Program-made: the position numbers and the translations under genes | From: Rhodospirillales bacterium | GTDB taxonomy: Bacteria; Pseudomonadota; Alphaproteobacteria; Rhodospirillales; Shumkoniaceae | Assembly: GCA_016776725.1 (NCBI GenBank) | Contig: JADHSV010000023.1 | Span: forward strand, 1-53,577 | Reading direction: 5' to 3' | DNA length: 53,577 bases | Shown here: piece after piece, positions 8,507-17,974 of the stretch | Numbering within the stretch: position 1 is the stretch's first letter | Layout of the letters: each line of letters starts with the position of its first letter | Notes under the pieces: model-generated | Database searches by the model: none | What the model saw: the letters and a program-made list of their open reading frames with translations, nothing else | Told to the model about the DNA's origin: nothing

Positions 8507-9270
8507 GGCACGAATTGTTCCTTGATGATGCGTTCTTCAAGATTGTGCTCGGGATCGAACAGCAGCCTTGGGACCACGGTGCCGTTTACCTCGACGCTGA
8601 CGGTTTGGGCGTCGCGCACTTCGCCGAAATCGGCGCCCGCGCGCACGCGGCGCTGCAAGGGGTCGAGAACCTCGAAAACCACCTTCGCGTTTCGCGGCAG
8701 AAGGGCTCCGCGCCAATGGCGGGGCCGGAAGGCGCTGATCGGCGTCATGGCCAGAAGTTCTGCGTCCAGCGGCAGAATGGGCCCGTGAACGGCATTGTTG
8801 TAGGCCGTGCTGCCCGCCGGTGTCGCCACAAGAACGCCGTCGCAGATCATCTCCTCCATGCGTACCACGCCGTCCACGTGAATTCGGATTTTCGCGGCCA
8901 GGCGCGTATCGCGAAGCAGGGCCACTTCGTTGATGGCGAGGGCCTGATGGTGCACCCCGTGGATATCCTCGACGGTCATTTTCAGGGGCGTCAGGTCGAT
9001 GGCTTCGGCGTCAGCCAGACGTTCCGGAAGATCGTCTTCGCTGTAGGTGTTCATAAGAAAGCCCACAGACCCGCGGTTCATCCCGAATATGGGCGTTCCC
9101 CGTTCCATGAAGGAATGAAGGGTTTGCAGCATGAAGCCATCGCCACCGAGCGCGACCACGACATCGGCTTTTTCAGGCGCCACATGGGGATAGCGATCCT
9201 TTAGGCGGGCCTCGGCCTCCTGCGCTTCCCCGGCCTTTGAGGCAACAATGGCAAAGGTCTTGAATTCCAT
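8503..9270 (-). CDS. nadK: NAD kinase
   Basis: This 255-residue cytosolic enzyme phosphorylates NAD to NADP. The GGDG motif ([15 protein letters not shown]) is near residue 43, followed by [12 protein letters not shown] and the sugar-binding segment [17 protein letters not shown], where the family usually has TPTGSTAY. It is on the short side for the family, as is usual in alphaproteobacteria. It overlaps the downstream AbrB-family gene by 4 bp, suggesting translational coupling in a two-gene operon. Its 5' side is divergent from the exonuclease gene, with about 110 bp between them. Confidence 0.94.
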   Translation of the reverse strand: MEFKTFAIVASKAGEAQEAEARLKDRYPHVAPEKADVVVALGGDGFMLQTLHSFMERGTPIFGMNRGSVGFLMNTYSEDDLPERLADAEAIDLTPLKMTVEDIHGVHHQALAINEVALLRDTRLAAKIRIHVDGVVRMEEMICDGVLVATPAGSTAYNNAVHGPILPLDAELLAMTPISAFRPRHWRGALLPRNAKVVFEVLDPLQRRVRAGADFGEVRDAQTVSVEVNGTVVPRLLFDPEHNLEERIIKEQFVP

Positions 9271-9378
9271 GACGGTTTAAGTGTCCTCTCCCAACGCGCG
9301 AAGTAGCCTGCGGCAGTATAGCCGAACCGTGGTATGAAGCTATGGGTGTAAAACGAGATTTTTCCATCAGGCGAAACA

Positions 9379-9879
9379 ATGAGCACTTTTGTCGCCATTG
9401 ATTTTGAAACGGCGAACCAAAACCCCGAAAGCGCATGCGCCATCGGACTGGTCAGGGTCGTTGGCGGAAAAATTGAGGAAACAGAGCATTTCCTCATTCG
9501 CCCGCCGTCCCGATGGTTCGTTTTTACCGGGTTGCACGGAATTGGCTGGCCGGATGTGGAGGCCGAGCCCGGGTTCGCCGAGTTGTGGCCGAAAATCGAT
9601 CAATGGCTTGATGGCGCTGACTTCCTGGCCGCCCACAATGCCCGCTTCGATCGCGGCGTGATGGATGCCTGTTGCGCGGCGGCCGCAGTGGAACCTCCGG
9701 CACTGCCCTGGGCGTGTACAGTTCAATTGGCAAGATCCATGTGGAACGTCAGGCCGACCCGCCTGCCTGACGTTTGCCGGTATCTGGCAATCCCGCTTAA
9801 TCACCATCAGGCGCTGTCGGACGCAAGGGCGTGCGCCGAAATCGTCATTGCGGCGCAAGAAGATGGATGGGTGTTCTAG
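9379..9879 (+). CDS. DEDDh 3'-5' exonuclease (DnaQ/RNase T superfamily)
   Basis: A 166-residue single-domain exonuclease. The ExoI motif is AIDFETAN at residues 6-13, ExoII is AAHNARFDRGVMD near residue 84, and the DEDDh-type ExoIII is HHQALSDARACAEI near residue 138, supplying the catalytic Asp and Glu residues and the final His. The architecture matches stand-alone proofreading-like exonucleases found beside, but distinct from, the polymerase III epsilon subunit, which is longer. The natural substrate is unknown. Its stop overlaps the stop of the convergent unknown gene by 4 bp. Confidence 0.88.
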   Translation: MSTFVAIDFETANQNPESACAIGLVRVVGGKIEETEHFLIRPPSRWFVFTGLHGIGWPDVEAEPGFAELWPKIDQWLDGADFLAAHNARFDRGVMDACCAAAAVEPPALPWACTVQLARSMWNVRPTRLPDVCRYLAIPLNHHQALSDARACAEIVIAAQEDGWVF

Positions 9880-10403
9880 GCTTGGCGTCTTTGTGACTGG
9901 TCGAAACGGATCGAGGAGTCTTTCGAAGTATGGTCGTCGCGGGCAAAATCGTAAGCCTCACGCCGAACGCCGGCGCCATCTGACTGAGTGGCGGGTTGTT
10001 CGCCGCGCGCGCGGGGAAGCGCATTCCAGTCCCGATCCTCGGCAATGTCTGAGGGGGCAAACCGGTCACCTAACAGAATACGCCCGATTTCATTTACCGC
10101 AGCCTGTGCCCGTCGCGACGCTTCAGTGTCGCCAATGTGGCCGAAGCGAAAAACAAAAAAACCGCTGTCTCCACTGTGGGGCGAAAGCGTCCCTTCGGCG
10201 CCAATGTGTTTGCGCAGGACAGTCTGGCAAACCGAATGGATATTCCTGATTGTTTCCGGCGATCCGGGATCGGACGCGTTGAGGAATTCGAAGAGACGAA
10301 GCACGAAAGCCGGCCCGTACTTGGCCGGCTCCTCAAAAAGGACAGCATCAACCGTTACGGCGCCGCGAGGCTCGCCAAGAGAAGAGATCGTTCTCGAATA
10401 CAT
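9876..10403 (-). CDS. Unrecognised 175-residue protein, possibly a diverged GGDEF-like fold
   Basis: Not recognised with confidence. ATG 10403 was chosen because GAGGGG sits upstream; an upstream in-frame ATG exists. The middle of the protein alternates predicted helices and strands: an acidic helix (ASDPGSPETIRNIHSV), then RKHIGAEGTLSPHSGDSGF, a strand FVFRFG, and a helix ASRRAQAAVNEIGRIL. That order faintly recalls the half of a diguanylate cyclase fold after the active site, but no GGDEF motif is present. The last 50 residues are polar, charged and probably disordered. Gene neighbours give no functional clue. Confidence 0.5.
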   Translation of the reverse strand: MYSRTISSLGEPRGAVTVDAVLFEEPAKYGPAFVLRLFEFLNASDPGSPETIRNIHSVCQTVLRKHIGAEGTLSPHSGDSGFFVFRFGHIGDTEASRRAQAAVNEIGRILLGDRFAPSDIAEDRDWNALPRARGEQPATQSDGAGVRREAYDFARDDHTSKDSSIRFDQSQRRQA

Positions 10404-10564
10404 ACTGCCCCTCGAAAGCGATTGAAAATCATCGCTTCGTGTATCGGGTAAGTATACGCAGCAATTGATTGGGGGTAAATACAATTGATTTGTGGAAAAC
10501 AATCATGCAACGCTTTGAAGTTGCAAAGCTTTTTGACTTTTTGTCTGTGGCGCGCCGTTTGTGT

Positions 10565-11554
10565 TCAGCCGCCCGTCACGTTCATGTGCCGTTGGACCGA
10601 AGGGGTCTTCGTTGCCGGGTCGATAACGAAATCATGGCCTTTCGGCTTGTGGGCGATGGCTTTGTCGATGGCTTCCATCAACGGCCCGTCGCTTTCGGCC
10701 TCGCGCACGGCAGCGCGAAGGTCCACATGGTCATCCTGGCCCAGGCACATATAGAGTTTGCCTGTGCAGGTCAGGCGAACCCGGTTGCAGCTTTCACAAA
10801 AATTGTGGCTCATGGGGGTGATGAAACCGACCTTCTTCCCGGTCTCGCCGATAGAGACGTATGTGGACGGGCCGCCCGTGGTTTCCGGGATATCGGTCAG
10901 GGTCCACCGGCTTTGCAGTTGCTCGCGAACCTTCGCCAAAGGAAGGTAATAATCCGTGCGGTCTGCGTCGATTTCGCCCATGGGCATGGTTTCAATCAGG
11001 GTCAGGTCGAAACCGTTTTGTCCGCACCATCCAACCAAATCGGGGATTTCGGTCTCGTTAACGCCACGCAAGGCCACCGTATTGATTTTGACGCCAAGGC
11101 CCGCGCTGGCGGCGGCTTCGACGCCCTCCAGCACTTGATGGAGGCGTCCGCCGCGGGTCAACGCATCAAACGTCTTCGGATCAAGGGTGTCCATGGAGAC
11201 GTTAACGCGCCGCACGCCGCAATCGAATAATTCTGCCGCGTGTTTCGCCAGTTGGGTTGCGTTGGTGGTAAGGGTCAGTTCGTCGAGATCGCCGCTGTCC
11301 AGGTGCCTTCCCAACGAGCGAAAGAGGCTCATCACACCACGCCGCACCAGGGGCTCACCACCGCTCAGCCGCAATTTCCGCACCCCGCGATGCACGAACG
11401 CGGTGCAGATCCGATCCAGCTCTTCCAGCGAAAGGATGTCGGCTTTCGGCAGAAATACCATGTCTTCGGCCATGCAATAGGTGCAGCGGAAATTGCATCG
11501 GTCCGTCACCGAAACACGCAGGTAGGTAATTTTCCGTCCAAAGGGGTCTTTCAT
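10565..11554 (-). CDS. moaA: GTP 3',8-cyclase (molybdopterin biosynthesis MoaA)
   Basis: This 329-residue radical-SAM enzyme carries out the first step of molybdenum cofactor synthesis, converting GTP to 3',8-cyclo-GTP before MoaC acts. The radical-SAM cluster motif is CNFRCTYC at about residue 20, followed by the [13 protein letters not shown]-binding segment. The C-terminal cluster is [19 protein letters not shown], and the protein ends with the Gly-Gly tail typical of MoaA. The gene is close to a molybdenum-dependent formate dehydrogenase transcribed the other way, suggesting local clustering of enzyme and cofactor functions. Confidence 0.96.
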   Translation of the reverse strand: MKDPFGRKITYLRVSVTDRCNFRCTYCMAEDMVFLPKADILSLEELDRICTAFVHRGVRKLRLSGGEPLVRRGVMSLFRSLGRHLDSGDLDELTLTTNATQLAKHAAELFDCGVRRVNVSMDTLDPKTFDALTRGGRLHQVLEGVEAAASAGLGVKINTVALRGVNETEIPDLVGWCGQNGFDLTLIETMPMGEIDADRTDYYLPLAKVREQLQSRWTLTDIPETTGGPSTYVSIGETGKKVGFITPMSHNFCESCNRVRLTCTGKLYMCLGQDDHVDLRAAVREAESDGPLMEAIDKAIAHKPKGHDFVIDPATKTPSVQRHMNVTGG

Positions 11555-11691
11555 TCGCCGGTCAGCCGTTTTCCAGGAGCTTTCATACGAGGGTGAACAT
11601 AGTCATCTTTCAGCCGTTCGTCCCCCCCAAATTTCTTGGGGTTATCGGCGCGCTAAAAGGCCGTATATTGTTTCGGCGCCAGCGATGTTCA

Positions 11692-12591
11692 ATGGGGGAA
11701 GCAGTGCCGGAACTGATGAATACCCGCGAGGTTGCGGAATACCTTAGAATCAAGGAACGCAAGGTCTATGACCTCGTGCGCAACAAGCGCATTCCATGCA
11801 CGCGGGTTACCGGCAAATGGCACTTTCCCAAACGGCTGATTGACGCGTGGCTGGCCGAGGGAACCGATATTCCGGGTGCGGTGGAACGCCGTGTGGCCTC
11901 GCCCCCTTCCGTCATCTCGGGCAGCCACGACCCGTTGCTGGAATGGAGCGTGCGCCAATCGGACTGTGACCTGGCGCTTTTGTCGGGCGGAAGCCTGGAC
12001 GGGCTGCGCAGGTTCGCGGACGGCGAGGCGATGGTTTGCGCCCTGCATGTGTTCGACCCCGAGAGCGGCGGGTACAACGTCCCTGCGGTGAAAAACCTGG
12101 CTGTGTCGGACGCCGTTCTTATCGAATGGGCGCACCGCGAACAGGGGTTGGTGGTGGCGCGGGGAAACCCTGTGGGTATTACCGGTGTGGCCGACGTGGC
12201 GGCGCGTGGTGTACGTGTCATTCAACGTCAGGACGGCGCGGGAAGCCGAATTCTGTTCGATCACCTGTTAAGCGAAAACGGCATAAACCCTGCGGATTTG
12301 GAACTGCCGGTGGAGCCCGCCCGCAACGAAACCGATCTGGGGCTGGCAATATCGGAAGGCAAGGCCGACGTTGGTCTTGCGGTGCGCGCAGCGGCCCACG
12401 CCTTCGGGTTGGATTTCGTTCCCCTGCACCGGGAACGCTGTGACTTGCTGGTGCGCCGGCGCGACTATTTCGAACCAATGGTGCAAAAGCTGCTGGCCTT
12501 CTCCCGATCTCCGGGCTTTTCCGCGCGGGCGGCCGAAATGGGCGGTTACGACGTGGCCGGCACCGGCCGTGTGGTTTGGAATTCTGCCTAG
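11692..12591 (+). CDS. HTH regulator fused to a periplasmic-binding-like ligand domain
   Basis: A 299-residue protein with an N-terminal excisionase/MerR-type HTH: MNTREVAEYLRIKERKVYDL and the wing RVTGKWHFPKRLIDAWL, about residues 9-58. The rest resembles the PBP-like domain (PF12727 type) in molybdate- and formate-dehydrogenase-associated regulators. Segments such as HEAQ-like HREQGLVVARGNP, RVIQRQDGAGSR and ISEGKADVGLAVRAAA fit a ligand cleft. It lies directly upstream of, and on the same strand as, the formate dehydrogenase genes, with moaA divergent. Control of those genes by molybdate or a related oxyanion is an inference. The ATG at 11692 follows the AATGGGGGAAG region; a shorter start at MNTREV is possible. 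Confidence 0.8.
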   Translation: MGEAVPELMNTREVAEYLRIKERKVYDLVRNKRIPCTRVTGKWHFPKRLIDAWLAEGTDIPGAVERRVASPPSVISGSHDPLLEWSVRQSDCDLALLSGGSLDGLRRFADGEAMVCALHVFDPESGGYNVPAVKNLAVSDAVLIEWAHREQGLVVARGNPVGITGVADVAARGVRVIQRQDGAGSRILFDHLLSENGINPADLELPVEPARNETDLGLAISEGKADVGLAVRAAAHAFGLDFVPLHRERCDLLVRRRDYFEPMVQKLLAFSRSPGFSARAAEMGGYDVAGTGRVVWNSA

Positions 12592-12711
12592 TATCCCGAT
12601 CCGGCCTTCGCGACATATGGGCTGTGATCCAATCGGCCCTTCCCAAAAGGCAAGACTTTAGCTTAAACTTTTGAATAGTTCTTGATGGCAGGTCGGACGG
12701 GAGACGTGAGA

Positions 12712-14412
12712 GTGTCCGCTAATCTCATTGCATTGAGTGAGCGTCTGACGCGGGCTGAAAAGACAGCCTTCGACCTTATCGGCGATATCCTGAAGCGGAA
12801 TGGCGCGGTTGGCCACGGTGATCTGAGCGACTTGTCTCGGGCAACGGGGATTCCGGCCCAGCATTTGCGGACGATATCGGAATTCTACGATGAATTACGC
12901 CCCGCAGACGACCCACCGCCCCGAGTTCGGTGCTGCAACGGCGAGGCCTGCCGGGCTGCGGGTGCGGACGCCCTGACTGCCGATCTGGGAAAACGGCTGG
13001 ACGGAAATTTGAGTGCGGTAACGTGCCTGGGATTGTGCAGCCACGGCCCCAATCTGAGCCTGGACGGCCGCGTGGTCACGGCGGATTGTCCGGACACGGT
13101 GGATGAAGTGGTTGAAGCCGTGCGCGAGGGGCGGCAACTGAGCGGACCGGAACCGCAGAACCCCATCCATTTCCCGGCGCCCGCGCAACCGTGCATTCTT
13201 CTGCGTCGAGTTTGCGAAACCGAAGGTGGACGGGCCACGGACTATCCCGGCGAAGGTTATGCGGCCCTGGAAAAGGCCATGGCCATGACGCCCGAGGCGG
13301 TGGTCGCCGAAATATCCGCCAGCGGCCTCAGGGGGCGGGGCGGGGCCGGATTCCCGGCCGGGCGCAAACTGGAAGCCGTCGCCAAATCGCCGAGCCCCGA
13401 TGGCCGCCGCTTCGTGGTCGCCAATCTGGACGAAGGGGATGCCGGCGCCTTTATCGACAAGGAACTGGCCGAACGCGATCCCCATGGCCTGATCGAAGGC
13501 ATGCTTATCGCCGCACACGCCTGCGGCGCGCGGGAGGCCTTCATCTATATCCGCCATGAATACCCCTACGCATTTGCGGCCTTGCAAAAGGCCGTGGACG
13601 AGGCCCGCGAAAGGGGCCACCGAGACTGCGCTATCCAATTGGTCAAGGGCCAGGGGTCCTATGTCTGCGGTGAAGAGACGAGCCTTCTGCGGTCCATCGA
13701 AGGGGTTTCCCCGCAGGTCAGCCTGCGGCCGCCCTATCCGGCGCAGGAAGGGCTTTACGGTTGTCCCACGGCCATTAGCAACGTGGAGACGCTGTGCAAT
13801 CTGCCGTGGATCATCCTGAACGGAGGTGCGAACTACGCCGCCATCGGTATGGAGGGCTCCACGGGAACGAAGCTGATCAGCCTTAACAACCAGGTTCGCC
13901 GCCCCGGCCTTTACGAGGTGGAAATGGGCGTGAGCGTGCGCGACATCATCTTCGATCTGGCAGGCGGCATGGCCGACGGCTGCCGGTTCCAGGCGGTGCA
14001 GATCGGCGGGCCGCTGGGGGCGATCATTTCGGGTACGGCTCTCGATACGCCCTTGGGTTTTGAAGCGTTGGACCGGGTCGGGGGAACCTTGGGACACGGC
14101 GGCATGGTGGTTTTCTCCGACGCGACAGACCTCGTCACCGTGGCGCGGGAGCTCATGGCTTTTTGTGCGCATGAGAGCTGCGGAAAGTGTTTCCCATGCA
14201 GCATCGGAACCCTTCGCGCAGTCGAGCTGTTGGATCGCATCGCCACGGACGGCCTTACGGGAGAACGCGAAACCCTGCTTCGTGATCTTTGTGAAACCCT
14301 CCGTCTGGGGTCTCTTTGCGGGCTGGGAGGAATGGCTCCCGTGCCAATCTTGTCCCTGCTCAACCACTTCCCGGACATATGGCCCCGGGCCGGGGGAGGC
14401 GGCCATGAGTGA
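12712..14412 (+). CDS. fdhB: NAD-dependent formate dehydrogenase beta subunit (NuoE-NuoF fusion)
   Basis: This 566-residue subunit takes electrons from the alpha subunit to NAD. Residues 1-150 are a thioredoxin-like [2Fe-2S] domain related to NuoE, with cysteines in VRCCNGEAC and VTCLGLC. The rest is NuoF-like: GLRGRGGAGFPAGRK for NAD, GDAGAFIDKELAERDPH and GSYVCGEETSLL for FMN, and CGKCFPCSIGTLRA for a [4Fe-4S] cluster. I chose GTG 12712, preceded at 8 nt by GGGAG; in-frame starts at 12685 and 12706 lack a well-spaced site. It overlaps the alpha-subunit gene by 8 bp. Bacteria that keep NuoE-like and NuoF-like parts as separate FdsG and FdsB use two genes, so the fusion is worth noting. Confidence 0.92.
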   Translation: MSANLIALSERLTRAEKTAFDLIGDILKRNGAVGHGDLSDLSRATGIPAQHLRTISEFYDELRPADDPPPRVRCCNGEACRAAGADALTADLGKRLDGNLSAVTCLGLCSHGPNLSLDGRVVTADCPDTVDEVVEAVREGRQLSGPEPQNPIHFPAPAQPCILLRRVCETEGGRATDYPGEGYAALEKAMAMTPEAVVAEISASGLRGRGGAGFPAGRKLEAVAKSPSPDGRRFVVANLDEGDAGAFIDKELAERDPHGLIEGMLIAAHACGAREAFIYIRHEYPYAFAALQKAVDEARERGHRDCAIQLVKGQGSYVCGEETSLLRSIEGVSPQVSLRPPYPAQEGLYGCPTAISNVETLCNLPWIILNGGANYAAIGMEGSTGTKLISLNNQVRRPGLYEVEMGVSVRDIIFDLAGGMADGCRFQAVQIGGPLGAIISGTALDTPLGFEALDRVGGTLGHGGMVVFSDATDLVTVARELMAFCAHESCGKCFPCSIGTLRAVELLDRIATDGLTGERETLLRDLCETLRLGSLCGLGGMAPVPILSLLNHFPDIWPRAGGGGHE

Positions 14413-17110
14413 TACCGTCCTCGTAACCCTGGATGGACGGGCGGCCCGCTTTCCGTCCACCATGACGATCCTGGAGGCGGTGCGCGCCGACGGCGGATCC
14501 GTGCCGACGCTCTGCCATTCACCCCACTTAAAACCGCATGGCGCTTGCCGTTTGTGCATGGTGGAAGTGGACGGGGGGCGTCCGGTGGCCGCCTGCCACA
14601 CGCCGTTGCAAGATGGCGCCCGGTATCGCACTCGCTCAAACCTGCTCACCCGCCTGCGCCGAAATATCCTGGAGCTGATCGTCAGTGACCACCCGCTCGA
14701 CTGCCTGGCTTGCCAAGCCAACGGGAATTGTGAACTGCAAAGTGCCGTGGCGGAAGTGGGACTGCCCGGCGTGCGCTTCGAGAACCCGCGCACCCACGAT
14801 CCTAAACCCGACCGCTCCCACCCCTTCCTGCTCCTGGACATGGACAAGTGTATCCGGTGCGCCCGCTGCGTGCGTGCCTGCGACGAAATCCAGGGCTCTT
14901 TCGTGCTGGGCATGGCTGGTCGGGGATTCGATGTCCGCGTCATCGCTGGCAACGACCAATCCCTGGACGCCGCGGGGTGCGCCAGTTGCGGCCAGTGTGC
15001 CGTGGAGTGCCCGACGGGAGCGATCCGGGAAAAGGACGGATATGGTGAACCCGATCACGAGGTCACCACCACCTGCGTTTATTGCGCCGTCGGTTGCTCG
15101 CTGGTCGCCGGTGTGCGAGATGATCGTGTGGTCGCGGTGCGTCCCGATCCGGGAGGGGGCGCCAACAGGGGGCACGCCTGCGTCAAGGGGCGCTTCGGCC
15201 ATGCCTTCGTCCATGCCCCCGACCGTCTCAAGAACCCATTGATCCGGCAGGCGGACGGCGGGTTCCGCGAAGCCTCCTGGGACGAGGCCCTGAAATTGAC
15301 CGCCAACCGCTTAGCGGAAGTCCGCGACGCCGGACCCCACGCCTTCGGCATGATCAGTTCGGCGCGCTGCACCAACGAAGAAAACTATCTGGCGCAGAAG
15401 TTCACCCGGGTCGTCATGGGTACCAACTCGGTCGACAACTGCGCCCGGGTCTGCCACTCGCCGTCGGCCTTTGCCCTGGGGGCGGCCCTGGGAACAGGGG
15501 CCGGGACCAACAGCTTCGAGGATGTGGAACGCTCGGACGTGTTGATGATATTCGGCGCCAACCCCACTGCGGCCCATCCCGTTCTGGGCGCGCGCATCAA
15601 GCAGGCGGTGCTGGCCGGCTGCAAGCTGATCGTCGTCGATCCCCGAAACACCGAACTGGCCCGCCTTGCCGACATCCACCTTGCCCTGCGCCCCGGCACC
15701 AACGGGGCTGTGGTCAACGCCATGCAGCAGGTGCTCGTGGCGGACGGCCTTCTGGATGAGGACTTCATCGCGCGGCACGTGGAAAACTTCGATCAAGCCA
15801 CCGGCGCGCTGGAAGGCCGTCACCCGGAATGGGCCGCCGGATTGTGCGGCGTACCGGCCGAGACCATACGCGCGGCGGCCCACCTTTACGCCTCCGGGAA
15901 GGCTGCGCAGATCCTGTGGGGGTTGGGCGTCACCGAAGCCTGCCATGGCACCCTGAACGCCTTCGGGCTGATCAATATGGCGGTTATGACAGGTAACCTG
16001 GGCCGACCAGGAACCGGAGCCGGCCCGATCCGCGGACAGAACAACGTTCAGGGCGCGTGCGACATGGGGGCCCTGCCCAATGTTTTCAGCGACTATCGGC
16101 CCGTCGACGATCCAATGGCCCGCGAAGACCACGAACGTGTTTGGGGCGTGATACCGCCAAGCCATGTGGGCTTCAAGATACCCGAGATGTTCGAGGCCGC
16201 GCGGGCCGGGTCGCTGAAGGCCATGTACGTGATCGCCCAGGACGTGGCTCAGTCGGACCCCAACACGGCTGGCGTTGCCGCCGCTCTGGAAAACCTGGAC
16301 TTCCTGGTTGTCCAGGACCTGTTCATGACCGAAACGGCCCGGTTTGCCCACGTGATCCTGCCGGGATGCAGCTTTCTGGAAAAGGACGGGACCTTCGTCA
16401 ACAGCGACCGCAGGGTGCAGCGCGTGCGCCGCGCCATTCCGCCCCTTACCGGGTATACCGACAGCGACGTCATACACGCTCTGGCCCGTCGCATGGCCGT
16501 GAATCTGGGCTTCGACGACGGTCCCGGCACAGCCACGGATCCGGCCAGGATTATGGAAGAGATCGTCGCGTTGACGCCCAATTGGGGTGGGATCAATTAT
16601 GCCCGCCTGGACCGCGATGGTTTCGTTCAGTGGCCCTGTCCGCAACCCGGCCATCCGGGAACGGCCATCGTTCACGAAGGGGGCAACTTCCTGCGCGGTA
16701 AGGCCCGCCTGACGCCTACGCCGTGGCGTCCCCCGGCGGAAGACACCGATGAGAAGTATCCTTTCATGTTGACGACGGGACGAACGCTTTTCCATTACAA
16801 CGTGGGCACCATGACGCGGCGAACGCCCATCATCCGCTTGGCCCGGGCGAAGGAGGAACGGGTCGGTATCCACCCACGGGACGCTTCGAAGCTGGGTATC
16901 CGCAGCGGCGATCCGGTGCGCGTTGTGTCCCGCCATGGCCGCGTAAAGGCCCCGGCGGAAATCACCGAGGAAACGCCACCCGGCATCGTCTTCATGACCT
17001 TCCATTTCCCGGAAACGCGAACCAATCTGTTGGTCGGCTCAGAAGCGGACGACCACACCCAGTGCCCCGACTACAAAGTGACGGCGGTCCGTATCGAGAA
17101 GGAGGTTTGA
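14405..17110 (+). CDS. fdhA: NAD-dependent formate dehydrogenase alpha subunit (molybdenum/tungsten)
   Basis: This 901-residue catalytic subunit oxidises formate to CO2. The N-terminal 230 residues resemble NuoG. They hold a [2Fe-2S] domain (CHSPHLKPHGACRLC), a His-Cys [4Fe-4S] site (HPLDCLACQANGNC), and a two-cluster ferredoxin region (CIRCARCVRAC and CASCGQCAVEC). The molybdopterin part starts with its own cluster, CVYCAVGC and GHACVKGR. The active-site Cys is in NCARVCHSPS at about residue 350, followed by His, as in formate dehydrogenases. It is a cysteine rather than selenocysteine enzyme. With the beta subunit it forms a soluble NAD-linked complex. No fdhD or fdsC chaperone gene is in the window. 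Confidence 0.95.
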   Translation: MSDTVLVTLDGRAARFPSTMTILEAVRADGGSVPTLCHSPHLKPHGACRLCMVEVDGGRPVAACHTPLQDGARYRTRSNLLTRLRRNILELIVSDHPLDCLACQANGNCELQSAVAEVGLPGVRFENPRTHDPKPDRSHPFLLLDMDKCIRCARCVRACDEIQGSFVLGMAGRGFDVRVIAGNDQSLDAAGCASCGQCAVECPTGAIREKDGYGEPDHEVTTTCVYCAVGCSLVAGVRDDRVVAVRPDPGGGANRGHACVKGRFGHAFVHAPDRLKNPLIRQADGGFREASWDEALKLTANRLAEVRDAGPHAFGMISSARCTNEENYLAQKFTRVVMGTNSVDNCARVCHSPSAFALGAALGTGAGTNSFEDVERSDVLMIFGANPTAAHPVLGARIKQAVLAGCKLIVVDPRNTELARLADIHLALRPGTNGAVVNAMQQVLVADGLLDEDFIARHVENFDQATGALEGRHPEWAAGLCGVPAETIRAAAHLYASGKAAQILWGLGVTEACHGTLNAFGLINMAVMTGNLGRPGTGAGPIRGQNNVQGACDMGALPNVFSDYRPVDDPMAREDHERVWGVIPPSHVGFKIPEMFEAARAGSLKAMYVIAQDVAQSDPNTAGVAAALENLDFLVVQDLFMTETARFAHVILPGCSFLEKDGTFVNSDRRVQRVRRAIPPLTGYTDSDVIHALARRMAVNLGFDDGPGTATDPARIMEEIVALTPNWGGINYARLDRDGFVQWPCPQPGHPGTAIVHEGGNFLRGKARLTPTPWRPPAEDTDEKYPFMLTTGRTLFHYNVGTMTRRTPIIRLARAKEERVGIHPRDASKLGIRSGDPVRVVSRHGRVKAPAEITEETPPGIVFMTFHFPETRTNLLVGSEADDHTQCPDYKVTAVRIEKEV

Positions 17111-17179
17111 GCGGTCTTACCCAAGTGGTTCGGCTTCTGTTTGATGACGATTGATGTGCACCAACGAGCGGAAAACGAT

Positions 17180-17974
17180 CTAACCCAGCAGCAAGGTATC
17201 GTCGTCCAGTTCCTCGCCGCGCACTTTTTCGAACATGTGCAGAAGGTCCTCGACCTTGAGGCCCTTGCGTTCGTCGCCCGAAACATCAAGCACGATCTGA
17301 CCTTCGTGCAGCATGATGGTGCGTTCGCCCACGTCCAGCGCCTGACGCATGGAATGGGTGACCATCATGGTGGTCAGTTTGCGTTCTTCGACGATGGTTC
17401 GCGTCAACTCGATGACGAAGGCGGCGATCTTGGGGTCAAGTGCGGCCGTATGTTCGTCCAGAAGCAGGATCTTCATGGGATTGAACGTTGCCATGAGCAG
17501 GCTGACGGCCTGGCGCTGGCCACCCGAAAGCAGCTCCATGGGATCGTCGAGGCGATCCTCCAATCCCAGTTCAAGGCGCGCCAGACGGCTTCTCGCCTTC
17601 TCGCGCAGGGCCTTGCCCGTGGCCGCCCCGATGGTGCGCTTGCGCCCGCGGGCATTGGCCAGGCCGAGATTTTCAATGATCGACAGATTGGCGCAGCTTC
17701 CGGCCATGGGGTCCTGAAATACCCGGGCCGCCAGTTTCGCCCGTTGATACGTCGGCCAGGCGGTCACGTCGGCGCCATCAATCAGCACACGGCCCGTATC
17801 GGGGATTGTTTCGCCGGAAAGGGCGTTGAGAAGCGTCGTTTTTCCCGCGCCGTTGCTGCCGATCACGGTAACGAACTGGCCTTCGGGTATGTCCAGCGAA
17901 ATGCCGCGCAAGGCGGGCGTTTCCATGGGCGTTCCTGCGCCAAAGGTGATGCGAAGATCCTGGACTTCTATCAT
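17180..17974 (-). CDS. ABC transporter ATP-binding protein (TrpZ-type)
   Basis: This 264-residue ATPase powers the importer encoded with the next two genes. It shows Walker A GSNGAGKTTLL near residue 39, the signature LSGGQRQAVSLL and Walker B ILLLDEHTAALDP, with the H-loop in MMVTHSM. The HTAALDP variant after Walker B, rather than ATSALDP, is typical of the ATPases paired with ABC-sub-bind (PF04392) binding proteins. It is last in the operon, overlapping the permease gene by 4 bp. It is convergent with the formate dehydrogenase genes. Confidence 0.93.
   Translation of the reverse strand: MIEVQDLRITFGAGTPMETPALRGISLDIPEGQFVTVIGSNGAGKTTLLNALSGETIPDTGRVLIDGADVTAWPTYQRAKLAARVFQDPMAGSCANLSIIENLGLANARGRKRTIGAATGKALREKARSRLARLELGLEDRLDDPMELLSGGQRQAVSLLMATFNPMKILLLDEHTAALDPKIAAFVIELTRTIVEERKLTTMMVTHSMRQALDVGERTIMLHEGQIVLDVSGDERKGLKVEDLLHMFEKVRGEELDDDTLLLG

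Noticed and set aside
12895..14952. 685-codon open frame on the minus strand opposite the formate dehydrogenase genes
   Set aside because: Antisense to well-supported conserved domains. High GC gives long stop-free antisense frames.
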